DNA of 13,313 bases from Baffinella frigidus (GCA_026770585.1 MU646383.1:174023-187335); one strand, 5' to 3'. Shown: positions 1 through 6,940, numbered from the stretch's first letter. The notes: a model not told the origin generated them from the sequence alone. Translations and numbers: made by a program.

Positions 1-160
1 CTCAACCCTCCGCCCTATACCCTCAACCCTCCGCCCTATACCCTCAATCCTCCGCCCTATACCCTCAACCCTCCGCCCTGTACCCTAAAACCTACGCCCT
101 GAACCCAAAACCCATGCCCTAAAATGATACATCATGCCCTTAACCCTAAACCCCATAACC
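1..160 (-). repeat. Telomere-like heptamers with a 21-bp tandem unit
   Basis: Four tandem 21-bp units occupy 1-84. Each unit is three heptamers in a row: CCCTCAA, CCCTCCG and CCCTATA (in some phase). The 21-bp period is therefore a higher-order repeat of the plant-type CCCTAAA telomere motif. The fourth copy changes CCCTATA to CCCTGTA. From 85 to about 160 the array decays into CCCTAAA, CCCTGAA and CCCATGC variants. The C-rich strand is the plus strand here. Confidence 0.85.
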
Positions 161-163
161 TAT

Positions 164-213
164 ACCCTGAACCATGAACGCTAGCCTGGCCTCTCTCCCG
201 CCACGCTTGGGTC
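164..213 (+). repeat. 50-bp direct repeat, left copy, flanking element A1
   Basis: This 50-bp segment (ACCCTGAAC...GCTTGGGTC) recurs at 338-387 with a few substitutions. The two copies lie on either side of the 103-bp inverted-repeat element at 235-337, with 21 bp between the left copy and the element and none on the right. A shorter relative (CCGCCACGCTTGGGTC) lies at about 675-690. The arrangement could be an old segmental duplication into which the element was placed. Confidence 0.75.
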
Positions 214-234
214 ATCCATGTCGCCCTACACCCC

Positions 235-337
235 ATCCCTTAAGTAGCCAGAAGGTCAAATTTGACCTCCAAGAGGTAGTAGGCAGGTCCTAGGGTCCTA
301 TGGTAGGGCGTATGAGCCTACTGGCCACTTGAGGGAT
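235..337. mobile_element. Family A miniature inverted-repeat element, copy A1
   Basis: This is a 103-bp element without coding capacity. Its terminal inverted repeats are ATCCCTTAAGTAGCCA (235-250) and, on the other strand, ATCCCTCAAGTGGCCA (322-337), with 14 of 16 bases matching. Inside are a perfect 14-bp palindrome GGTCAAATTTGACC (254-267) and a core near 289-309 containing CCTATGGTAGG. The length equals that of A2. It resembles a non-autonomous DNA transposon; no transposase is present. Confidence 0.8.
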
Positions 338-387
338 ACCCTGAACCCTGAACGCTAGCCTGGCCTCTCCCCCGCCAAGCTTGGGTC
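338..387 (+). repeat. 50-bp direct repeat, right copy, flanking element A1
   Basis: Second copy of the segment at 164-213. It abuts the right terminus of element A1 directly and has ACCCTGAACCCTG where the left copy has ACCCTGAACCATG. Confidence 0.75.
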
Positions 388-399
388 TTCCAAGCAAGA

Positions 400-935
400 G
401 TTCAGGGTATAGGGTAAAGGGTTTAGGGTGTGGTATATGATGTGTTATATAGGGTACAGGGTTGTTCAGGTGTGAGGGTTGTTTAGGGTATAGGGTTGAG
501 GGCTGTTCGGGGTTGGGGGTTTAGTATAGGGTTGTTTAGGGTTCTTCAGGCACGTGTGCGGCGCGCTGTTGACTGTATCATGTATCATATATCATATATC
601 ATATACCATATACCATATATCATATATCCTACCCTAAACCCTCAACACTTCCCCCCTCTCCCCCGACCTCTATTCCGCCACGCTTGGGTCCTCCAGGTCG
701 CGTTTAGGTTTCAGGGTTTGGGGTATAGGGTTGAGGGTGTAGGGTGTATGGTTGAGGGTATAGGTCTGAGGGTTGAGGGTATGGAGTATAGGGTTGGGGG
801 TTGGGGGTTGGGGGTTGGGGTTTAGGGTATAGGGGATAGGGTTCAGGGTATAGGGTATAGGGTTCAGGGTATAGGGTATAGGGTTCAGGGTATAGGGTTC
901 AGGGTTCAGGGTTTAGGGTTTGCCATCCAGGGTTT
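400..935 (+). repeat. Degenerate TTTAGGG-type array, G-rich on plus strand
   Basis: The segment is made of TTCAGGG, TATAGGG, TTTAGGG, TTGAGGG and TTGGGGG heptamers. It is interrupted by an AT-rich heptamer block (577-625) and by about 70 bp of non-telomeric sequence (635-705). The G-rich strand is plus here, opposite to 1-160. The open frame at 496-825 is a by-product of the repeat and is not a gene. Confidence 0.8.
577..625. repeat. AT-rich 7-bp tandem repeat (ATCATAT)
   Basis: Seven consecutive 7-bp units: ATCATGT, ATCATAT three times, ACCATAT twice, ATCATAT. It lies inside a telomere-like array and has the same 7-bp period, although the sequence is nearly free of G and C. Confidence 0.85.
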
Positions 936-959
936 TAGAGTGCAGTGTTTAGGGTCCAT

Positions 960-1157
960 ATCAAATGATGCTATCTTACGCCTTTTCATCAGGACAGATT
1001 CTGGTATGGTCCGAGATGAGAGAGGTAGGGCAGTTTCCTCCCTTCGATGCAGCCGCTTCGGTTACGGGGTCACCGAAACCCTCGTAGCCCACCGAGTTCA
1101 TCTCGGAACATACCAGAATCTGTCCTGATAAAAAGGCGTAAGACAGCATCATTTGAT
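960..1157. mobile_element. Long-TIR miniature element (family B)
   Basis: Two 60-bp arms, 960-1019 and 1098-1157, are reverse complements with 57 of 60 positions matching. They enclose about 78 bp of unique centre. The termini begin ATCAAATGATG, which is itself near-palindromic. There is no open frame of note, so this is best read as a non-autonomous TIR element. Its internal portion is partly duplicated outside it at 1218-1281. Confidence 0.85.
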
Positions 1158-1217
1158 GCCTAAAATAGCATATACACCCTTACCTTCCGCGTGGGGAGCC
1201 TAAGATAGCGGGGCATA

Positions 1218-1281
1218 TTCTGTCTTGGTCCGAAATTAGAGTGGTAGGGCAGTTTCCTCCCTTCGATGCAGCCGCTTCGGT
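1218..1281 (+). repeat. 64-bp direct repeat of part of element B
   Basis: Positions 1218-1281 repeat 999-1062 at high identity. The second half (GTAGGGCAGTTTCCTCCC onward) is identical. This copy lacks the B termini, so it is a fragment or the left end of a related element. It runs into a family C terminus at 1285. Confidence 0.8.
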
Positions 1282-1284
1282 GCT

Positions 1285-1440
1285 CCACACGGTGGACTAC
1301 CCACCTTTCAACACATTTCAACTTGCTTTCCACAAAAGTCAACTTGCCCAGAGACAGTTAACTTAGCTTTACGGACCTTTCAACAAATTTCAACCTGCTT
1401 TCCACAAAAGTCAACTTGCCCAGAGACAATTAACTTAGCT
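1285..1440 (+). repeat. Family C fragment with internal 72-bp tandem duplication
   Basis: The segment opens with CCACACGGTGGACTAC, the terminus of family C. It then holds two direct copies (1303-1368 and 1375-1440, period 72) of a 66-bp segment containing AAAGTCAACTTGCCCAGAGA and TTAACTTAG. The same internal words occur in C2 (3890-4028). No right terminus is present. Confidence 0.7.
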
Positions 1441-1628
1441 GCAGCGCCTTGCATGCAGCGCCTCCGCTGCTCTATTTAGGGTTTAGGGTCCAGTGTGCAG
1501 GGTTCAGGCTTCAGAGTTCCGGGCTGTTTCTTTGACTACTTAGCCCCCGAATCCTCACCCCGTGAGCAACTTGAATCCTGAACCCCAAACCCTCGAAGCC
1601 CCGGACCCTTCAGAGCGCGGCCCACCGA

Positions 1629-1697
1629 GACAAAAGTCGAGATTGGAACGTCTCAAAGCAAAAGTGGAACCTCTGTTAACTTAAGAAGTAACAGTGG
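1629..1697 (+). repeat. Dispersed hairpin-bearing repeat, copy 1
   Basis: This segment (starting GACAAAAGTCGAGATTGGAA) matches 11398-11462 nearly 10 kb away. It ends in an imperfect hairpin whose inner stem pairs CTGTTA with TAACAG. The flanking DNA differs between copies, so this is a dispersed repeat, possibly the end of a mobile element. Confidence 0.75.
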
Positions 1698-1766
1698 AAA
1701 ACCGCAACCCCCCGGCAGCCTCTCGAAAGTGGTGTCGGAGTACATGGGGGATGAGGGGGGGGTTCT

Positions 1767-2215
1767 GTCGAAAGATCAAACGCTCTCGGATTGGGATAAG
1801 CGCCCGCTCAGCGCCCACCAGGTTCCGCCTTCAATATCCCTTAAGTGGCGAGGGGGTCTTAAAGGACCCCCTACATGTCCTAGGCAGGTCCTAGGGCCCT
1901 ACGGTAGGGCGCCCGCTCAGCGCCCAGCAGGTTCCGCCCTTCGCTTTTGGCATTTAGGCCGTTTCTTACGCTGGAATCGTGAAAGGAAGAATAAGAGATT
2001 GTGAATGACTTTTGAATCAAAGTACCAGTACAAATTAATAGTCCACTGCTTGACTTCTTGATCTCACGAAAAGCGATTTTGCGTTTCTTACGCTGAATTC
2101 GAGAAAGGAAGAATAAGCCCGAGGAAATACCTGTTAGGTTACGGACCTTTTCAAGAGAAAAAGATCAAACGCTCTCGGATTGGGATAAGCGCCCGCTCAG
2201 CGCCCAGCAGGTTCC
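1767..2215 (+). repeat. Mosaic of GCGCCCGCTCAGCGCCC and related modules
   Basis: The module CGAAAGATCAAACGCTCTCG followed by GATTGGGATAAGCGCCCGCTCAGCGCCC occurs at about 1769-1820 and 2160-2205. Inverted or diverged copies lie at 2445-2490, 2945-2995 and 4120-4155. A second module (62 bp, 1957-2018, starting GGCCGTTTCTTACGCTGG) has an inverted copy at 2616-2677 and a partial direct copy at 2082-2123. No gene is visible, and short open frames here are fragments of repeats. Confidence 0.7.
1836..1911. mobile_element. Family A element, truncated copy A3
   Basis: It begins ATCCCTTAAGTGGCGAGGGG, has the family A core TCCTAGGGCCCTACGGTAGG (1889-1908) and then stops. At about 1911 the sequence passes directly into the GCGCCCGCTCAGCGCCC module instead of the expected right terminus. 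It carries the GC-rich hairpin AGGGGGTC / GACCCCCT (1851-1872) at the place where A1 has GGTCAAATTTGACC. Confidence 0.75.
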
Positions 2216-2911
2216 CATACCCTGAAGGCTAAAGGCAAACCCGTCAACCTGTAAAACAGTTGTAGACCAAACGCTGCCCCTTAAAACCCCAAATTCTTCA
2301 CCAAAAAAAGGGGTGGAGGTTTTCAGTAGGTGAATCTTCTGGGCGCTGAGCAGCGCCCAGCAGGTTCCGCCTTTCGCTTTTGGCATTTAGCATTCAGCCG
2401 TGAGGGTTGAGGGTTGAGGACTTGACTGTTTGGCCTTCTGGGAACGGGCGCTTGTCCCAATCCGGGAGCGTCTGATCTTTCGAAAGCCCGGACACCCCAC
2501 CCCCCCTATACCCTAAACGCCAACCCCATACCCTGAAGGCTAAAGGCAAACCCGTCAACCTGTAAAACAGTTGCTCAGCGCCCAGCAGGTTCCGCCCTTC
2601 GCTTTTGGCATTTAGGATTCAAAAGTCATTCACAATCTCTTATTTTTCCTTTCTCGATTCCAGCGTATGAAACGGCCTTAGCATTTAGCCTGGCATTTAG
2701 CATTTAGCATTCAGCCGTGAGGGTTTAGGGTTGAGGACTTTACTGTTTCGCCTTCTGGGGTCATGATATAGGGTATATGCGCCCAGTAGTTTAACCTACT
2801 GAAAACCTCCACCCCTTTTTTTGGTGAAGAATTTGGGGTTTTAAGGGGCGGCGTTTGGTCTACAACTGTTTTACATGTTGACGGGTTTGCCTTTAGCCTT
2901 CAGGGTATGGG
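2214..2911. repeat. 117-bp inverted repeat pair (2214-2330 with 2795-2911)
   Basis: The arms are each 117 bp and reverse complements at high identity. The left arm runs from CCCATACCCTGAAGGC to TTTTCAGTAGG and the right arm from CCTACTGAAAACCTCC to GGGTATGGGG. Part of the right arm (2863-2911) also serves as the start of the larger inverted repeat that ends at 3135. A third, shorter inverted relative lies at 3252-3323. Confidence 0.8.
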
Positions 2912-3135
2912 GTTGGCGTTTAGGGTATAGGGGGGGTGGGGTGTCCGGGCTTTCGAAAGATCAGACGCTCCCGGATTGGGACAAGCGCCCGCTCCCAGAA
3001 GGCCAAACAGTAAAGTCCTCAACCCTCAACCCTCACGGCTGAATGCTAAATGCCAAAAGCGAAAGGCGGAACCTGCTGGGCGCTGCTCAGCGCCCAGAAG
3101 ATTCACCTACTGAAAACCTCCACCCCTTTTTTTGG
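2301..3135. repeat. 273-bp inverted repeat pair (foldback structure)
   Basis: Arms 2301-2573 and 2863-3135 are each exactly 273 bp and pair over their whole length with few mismatches. They include GGGCGCTG, AG, CAGCGCCC, which is an 8-bp stem with a 2-nt loop at 2340-2357, and the module TTTCGAAAGATCAGACGCTC in opposite orientations. The 289-bp spacer holds an inverted copy (2616-2677) of the 62-bp module seen at 1957-2018. No transposase is visible; it resembles a foldback element or the product of inverted segmental duplication. Confidence 0.8.
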
Positions 3136-3142
3136 CCCCAAA

Positions 3143-3168
3143 TTCAGTTTTAACCGGTTAAAACTGAA
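3143..3168. repeat. 26-bp perfect palindrome
   Basis: TTCAGTTTTAACC is followed directly by GGTTAAAACTGAA, with no spacer and no mismatch. It sits just outside the right arm of the 273-bp inverted repeat. A half-site, CAGTTTTAATC, follows about 10 bp downstream. It could be a dyad binding site or a terminus relic; nothing shows which. Confidence 0.85.
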
Positions 3169-3345
3169 CCCCCAAGATCAGTTTTAATCAAAAAGAGGAG
3201 GGGGGGGGTGAGTAGGTAAGCCTGCTGGATTTGGTTGGGTTAAACCTGAATTTGGGGTTTAGGGGGCAGCGTTTGGTCTACAGCTGTTTTACAGGTTGAC
3301 GGGTTCGCCTTTAGCCTTCAGGGTGCAGGGTTCATTGTTTAGGGT

Positions 3346-3448
3346 ATCCCTCAAGTGGCCAGCCGGTCAAAATTGACCCGCAAGAGGTCCTAGGCAGGTC
3401 CTAGGGCCCTACGGTAGGGCGTATGCGCCTACTGGCCACTTAAGGGAT
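3346..3448. mobile_element. Family A miniature inverted-repeat element, copy A2
   Basis: A 103-bp element, the same length as A1, with termini ATCCCTCAAGTGGCCA and TGGCCACTTAAGGGAT. It is flanked by TA on both sides if the first and last bases are counted (3345-3346 and 3448-3449), which would suit a TA target duplication. The core TCCTAGGGCCCTACGGTAGG lies at 3399-3418. Confidence 0.85.
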
Positions 3449-3485
3449 AGGGGTTACGGATGATAGGACGCTGTCGGATTGAAAT

Positions 3486-3623
3486 CCACACGGTGGGCTA
3501 CGAAGGTTTCGTTGGGGCTGGAACTCAGGGTGGTGCGTGACCAAATTGCACCAGAAAACCCTCAAAGTTAATTGCTTCAAGGCAAGTTGACTTTTGATGA
3601 AAGATTCATAATCCACTGTGTGG
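3486..3623 (+). mobile_element. Family C element, copy C1
   Basis: A 138-bp element with termini CCACACGGTGGGCTACGAA and ...ATCCACTGTGTGG. Its inside reads GGTTTCGTTGGGGC, GTGACCAAATTGCACCAGAA and GGCAAGTTGACTTTTGATG. The reverse complement of 3890-4028 aligns along its full length. It is non-coding and is probably a non-autonomous TIR element. Confidence 0.8.
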
Positions 3624-3659
3624 AAGCGCCCGCTGAGCGCCCAGCAGGGTCCGCCTTCA

Positions 3660-3764
3660 ATCTCCCTTAAGTGGCGAGGGGGTCTTAAAGGACCCCCTAC
3701 ATGTCCTAGGCTGGTCCTAGGGCCCTACGGTAGGGCGCATGAGCCCAATCGCCACTTAAGGGAT
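3660..3764. mobile_element. Family A element, copy A4
   Basis: About 105 bp, with termini TCTCCCTTAAGTGGCGA and TCGCCACTTAAGGGAT. It shares the AGGGGGTC / GACCCCCT hairpin (3677-3698) with A3 and the core (3715-3736) with all A copies. Like A3 it is preceded by the GCGCCCGCTGAGCGCCCAGC module, so A3 and A4 probably spread together with that flank. Confidence 0.8.
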
Positions 3765-3889
3765 AGCCCAGCCCCTATACCAAACAACAACTGGACCCTG
3801 CAGTCCCAAGGCTCAACCCCAAACACTAAAAGCTAAAATCATGTTCACGAGTTGGTCTGTCGCCTGCAGGGTGTGTGGGATTCAGGGTA

Positions 3890-4028
3890 CCACAAGGTGG
3901 ACTACGAACGTTACATCAAAAGTCAACTTGCCTGAAGACCATTAACTTTAAGGATATTTCTGGTGCAAATTGGTCACGAAACACCCGGAATTCCGGCCCC
4001 AGCGAAACCCTCGAAGCCCACTGTGTGG
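3890..4028 (-). mobile_element. Family C element, copy C2 (inverted relative to C1)
   Basis: A 139-bp element with termini CCACAAGGTGGACTACGAA and CCCACTGTGTGG. Read on the minus strand it follows C1 from end to end. C1 and C2 flank A4 in opposite orientation. Confidence 0.8.
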
Positions 4029-4066
4029 TGGGGGATATGTGGTGAGGATTTAGGGTTAGTGTTTGT

Positions 4067-4117
4067 CTTCAGGCAAGTTGACTTTTGATGTAACATGAAA
4101 AGTCAACTTGCCTGAAG
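4067..4117. repeat. Perfect 20-bp-arm hairpin from family C sequence
   Basis: CTTCAGGCAAGTTGACTTTT (4067-4086) and its exact reverse complement (4098-4117) are separated by 11 bp. Both arms are the internal family C word, so this is a head-to-head junction of two C fragments. Confidence 0.85.
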
Positions 4118-4164
4118 GGCTTTCGAAAGATCGGCGCTCTCAGATTGGGACGCGCGCCCGCTGA

Positions 4165-4290
4165 CCACGCCAGAGGGTTCGAGGGAAACCGACGCCTTAT
4201 CCATGCCAGATCTAGCGTCGTTGACTTAAGTATTCAGGAGCTTTCCCCTGAAAGATGTCAAAAATGGATATTTCGAGCCCTCTGGCGTGG
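4165..4290. mobile_element. Family F TIR element inserted in a known repeat module
   Basis: A 126-bp element with 18-bp terminal repeats, CCACGCCAGAGGGTTCGA (4165-4182) and TCGAGCCCTCTGGCGTGG (4273-4290), one mismatch. The left flank ends GCGCCCGCTGA and the right flank reads GAACGCCCAGCAGG. The uninterrupted module GCGCCCGCTGAGCGCCCAGC is present at about 3627-3646, giving an empty-site comparison and suggesting a 2-bp GA duplication with one later substitution. It is non-coding. Confidence 0.8.
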
Positions 4291-4469
4291 GAACGCCCAG
4301 CAGGTTTTCGGGTAAGGTGTTATGTGTTAGGTGTGAGGGTTTAGGCGTTAGGGGTTGGGGCTGGAAGGTTGTGGTTGAGTGTTTTGGAGTTTACGGCTTA
4401 CGGTTTTGTGCGCGCGATGAGGTCAATGAGCGCTGCCTCGCCCCTCTGGTTTGATCAGGTTTGGTCAAA

Positions 4470-5146
4470 CCGTACGCCCTGAACCCTAAACCCCAATCTC
4501 TAATCCCAAATCCCTAAACCCCATACCCTACACCCTAAACCATAAAGGGTAAACCCAAAACAGTAAACCCTCCCCCCCCTGATGTACATAGGGCTGGACG
4601 CTTTGGTGCCCGAAACCCTAAACCATAAACCATAAACCCTACACACTCAACCTTAAACACTAAACCCTAAACCCTAAACCCTAGACCCTAAACCCTACTA
4701 AACCCGAATCCCTCCTGAACCCTGATCCCTAAACCCAAGGTCCCTAAACCCTCAACCATAAACCATAAACCATAAACCATAAACCATAAATCATAAAGGG
4801 TAAACCCTCACCCTTAACCCTAACCCCCAAACCCTGTGATCAGGTTCGGTACGCAGGGGTGGACGCCTGGGTGCTCCCCCCAAACCCTACACCCTAACCA
4901 CTAAACCCTGAACGCGAACCCCTAACCCCTAACCCCTAACCCCTAAACCCTAGCCCCTAGCCCCTAAACCCTAAACCCTAACCCCTAACCCCTAAACCCT
5001 AAACCCCAAACCCCAATCCCTAACCCCTAACCCCTAAACCCTAAACCCTAACTCCTAACCCCAAACCCTAAACCCTAAACCCTAGCCCCTAAACCCCAAA
5101 CCCTAACCCCTCAACCCCAAACCCCAAACCCCAAACCCTAACCCAG
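4470..5146 (-). repeat. CCCTAAA-type degenerate telomere array (C-rich plus strand)
   Basis: Nearly continuous heptamers: CCCTAAA, CCCTAAC, CCCTAGC, CCCCAAA and CCATAAA. 4756-4797 is a homogenised block of five CCATAAA units plus TCATAAA. Short non-telomeric islands near 4580-4615 and 4838-4882 share words such as GGACGC and TGGTGC / GGGTGC. No gene is seen. Confidence 0.9.
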
Positions 5147-5212
5147 GTGCTCGCCCCACTCTTCCTCAGCATGCGATCTTCCTTCGAGGGGCGTGGTTCT
5201 CTGCCTCCTCCC

Positions 5213-5245
5213 TTCGCCTACGCGTACCACGGCGCAGAGGTGACC
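5213..5245 (+). other. YQGAEVT coding-like module, copy 1
   Basis: Eleven codons read FAYAYHGAEVT, preceded by pyrimidine-rich CTGCCTCCTCCC. This is the most diverged of the plus-strand copies that keep the GAEVT end. Function unknown; it is probably a fragment of an exon carried in repeats. Confidence 0.5.
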
Positions 5246-5259
5246 CCGCTGGTCAAATA

Positions 5260-5309
5260 CTGGTCAAATATCAGACTGGTCAAACTGGTCACATATCAGA
5301 CTGGTCAAA
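5260..5309 (+). repeat. 25-bp tandem duplication built of CTGGTCAAA words
   Basis: Two 25-bp units (5260-5284, 5285-5309) differ at one base. Each contains CTGGTCA(A/C)A twice, and a further copy lies at 5249-5257. Confidence 0.85.
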
Positions 5310-5367
5310 TGTAACCCGAAACCCGGAACCAAACGGTCTCTTCTCCCCTTCGGCTAACGCTCCCCCT

Positions 5368-5700
5368 CCACCAACCCTCACGGCAAGACCAAATCGTCGA
5401 TTTTCAGGCCTCAGATTCACCTTGCAGACACCCCAGATCTGGGGTTTCTGATTTTATAATGGCCCGAAAAACTCTGCTTTCTCAGGTTTTGGGAGTTTTA
5501 AAAGTGCTTTGCACAAAGGGTCGAACCACCAACCCTCACAACTTGGGCAAATCGAAAAAGTCAAAAACACCAAATCCCCTTGGAGGCCGTCGGAATCCGA
5601 CGGCCTTCAAGGGGATTTTTGGAGCCATTTTTCCCGATTTGCCCAGACTGTGAGGGTTGGTGTGAAATCGTTGATTTGGTCCTCCCGTGAGGGTTGGTGG
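5368..5700. mobile_element. Nested foldback element, family G
   Basis: The outer arms (5368-5403, 5665-5700) match at 32 of 36 positions and begin CCACCAACCCTCACGG. An inner element with the same first 14 bases (5526-5662) has arms containing TTGGGCAAATCG / CGATTTGCCCA. At its centre is a hairpin, 5572-5618, with 23-bp arms, one mismatch and almost no loop. A separate 14-bp palindrome CCCCAGATCTGGGG is at 5431-5444. The open frames at 5459-5772 read through the element and are not supported as genes. Confidence 0.8.
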
Positions 5701-5733
5701 TTCGCCTACGTGTATCAGGGCGCAGAGGTGACC
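5701..5733 (+). other. YQGAEVT coding-like module, copy 2
   Basis: Eleven codons read FAYVYQGAEVT, directly next to the right end of element G and passing straight into CCCTAAA heptamers. It uses TAT where other copies use TAC, a silent change. Confidence 0.55.
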
Positions 5734-6090
5734 CTAAACCTTCAACCCCAAACCCTAAACCCCAAGCCCTAAACCCTAGACCCTGAACCCTAAACCCTAA
5801 ACCCTAGACCCTGGACCCTAGACCCTAGACCTTAAGCCCTAAACCCTAAACCCTAAGCCCTAAACCCTAAACCATAAACCATAAACCCTAAACCCTAGAC
5901 CACAAACCACAAACCACAAACCACAAACCATCAACGCTGCCCTCTCCCTTCGCCAACGTCTTCCAGGGCGCTGATGAGATGAACCTCCCAACAAACCCCA
6001 AACCCTAAACCCCAAACCCCAGACCCCAAACCCCAAACCCCAAACCCCAAACCCTGAACCCGAAACCCCAAACCATAAACCATAAACCCT
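5731..6090 (-). repeat. CCCTAAA-type array with locally homogenised variants
   Basis: Heptamers CCCTAAA, CCCTAGA, CCCTGAA, CCCTAAG and CCCCAAA. 5900-5927 is four CCACAAA units. A non-telomeric island at about 5930-5990 contains copy 3 of the YQGAEVT module. The minus-strand open frame over this region is a translation of the repeat. Confidence 0.88.
5949..5981 (+). other. YQGAEVT coding-like module, diverged copy 3
   Basis: It reads FANVFQGADEMN in the same frame and has the same CTCTCCC lead-in as the other copies. It is the weakest member: the end (ADEMN) no longer matches EVT. Confidence 0.4.
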
Positions 6091-6107
6091 CAACGCTCCC
6101 CTCTCCC

Positions 6108-6152
6108 TTCGCCTATGTGTACCAGGGCTCAGAGGTGACCGCCCCGTCTTCC
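6108..6152 (+). other. YQGAEVT coding-like module, copy 4 (extended)
   Basis: It reads FAYVYQGSEVT and then APSS. The extension matches the minus-strand copy at 6938-6982 (VYQGAEVTAPS), with silent differences GCC/GCT and CCG/CCC. Downstream, at 6199-6220, lies a half-terminus of the J element family. Confidence 0.55.
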
Positions 6153-6261
6153 GATTCCCCTGTACCGTGTGACCCTGTGTGTTGGAGACGCTGACTGTTA
6201 CAGGGGTACTTCGCTGATAAACCTGTACCGATTCCCCTGTAATGGCGCCATCGAGGTTTGC

Positions 6262-6547
6262 CTGGGCACTCAACGCTAAACGCTAAACCCTAAGACAGAA
6301 TCCCCAACGCGGGAATCCTTGGAAGTCTGGATGTATTACACGTGACCGAGCCGTCCCTAGTAAGGGGGCCGCGCCGGAAATAGCCGAAATAGCCTCACGC
6401 CTAAAGTCGTCATCCTAAAGTCATCTCCCGAGGCGGGCCCTTCCCGGGTCAAAACTCACACTGAGCCGTGAATCGCCAGGTGACTGCACTAGGCGAGCAG
6501 AACCCCGAAACCCGAAACCGCAAACCCTAATCCCTAATCCCTAATCT
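6262..6547. other. Mostly unique intergenic stretch
   Basis: No gene, tRNA or element ends could be recognised. It holds a short tandem (CCTAAAGTCGTCAT / CCTAAAGTCATC near 6410-6427), a doubled AAATAGCC word, and a few heptamers (6500-6545). Confidence 0.5.
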
Positions 6548-6706
6548 CATCCGGTCAGGTATTTGATTTAAATGCTCGGCGGAGTTCCCCATACCACGAA
6601 AATTACTACACAAGCGATAAAAGAGTCGTGTCCAAAAGATCATGTGTAGTAATTTTCGTACATTCGGGGAACTCTCGAGCATTTCAGTTAAATACCTGAC
6701 CGGATG
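6548..6706. mobile_element. Near-palindromic TIR element (family K)
   Basis: A 159-bp element whose halves pair almost throughout. The ends are CATCCGGTCAGGTATTT and AAATACCTGACCGGATG. The inner arms CGAAAATTACTACACA (6597-6612) and TGTGTAGTAATTTTCG (6643-6658) are perfect. The loop is about 30 nt. The inner word recurs as a small inverted pair TGTGTAGTAA / TTACTACACA at 7318-7327 and 7406-7415. Confidence 0.85.
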
Positions 6707-6799
6707 AAATCCCCAAACACGAAACCCTCAAACGCAAGGTGGCGGAGACGGGCGAGGAGACAGCTTGGAGCGAAGAAGAAGAGGATGAACAGGAGCAGT

Positions 6800-6840
6800 A
6801 GAGAGAGAGAGAGAGAGAGAGAGCGAGAGCGAGAGCGAGA

Positions 6841-6875
<35 letters not shown>

Positions 6876-6898
6876 ATAGAGAGAGATCGAGAGAGAGA

Positions 6899-6929
<31 letters not shown>

Positions 6930-6940
6930 CGAGAGCGAGA
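6800..6940. repeat. GA/CT microsatellite
   Basis: About 140 bp of (GA)n with GAGC, GATA and GC interruptions. Open frames on both strands across it (Arg/Glu or Ser/Leu repeats) are by-products of the repeat. Confidence 0.95.

Noticed and set aside
1-84. True chromosome end
   Set aside because: The heptamers are degenerate and the array changes strand within 400 bp, so it is interstitial or subtelomeric.
496-825. 109-codon plus-strand open frame
   Set aside because: It is a translation of TTTAGGG-type and ATCATAT repeats; the Gly/Val/Arg-rich end follows the heptamer, with no domain.
5860-6273. 137-codon minus-strand open frame
   Set aside because: Most of it (GLGFGVWGLGF repeats) is the translated CCCCAAA array; no coding signal outside the short module.
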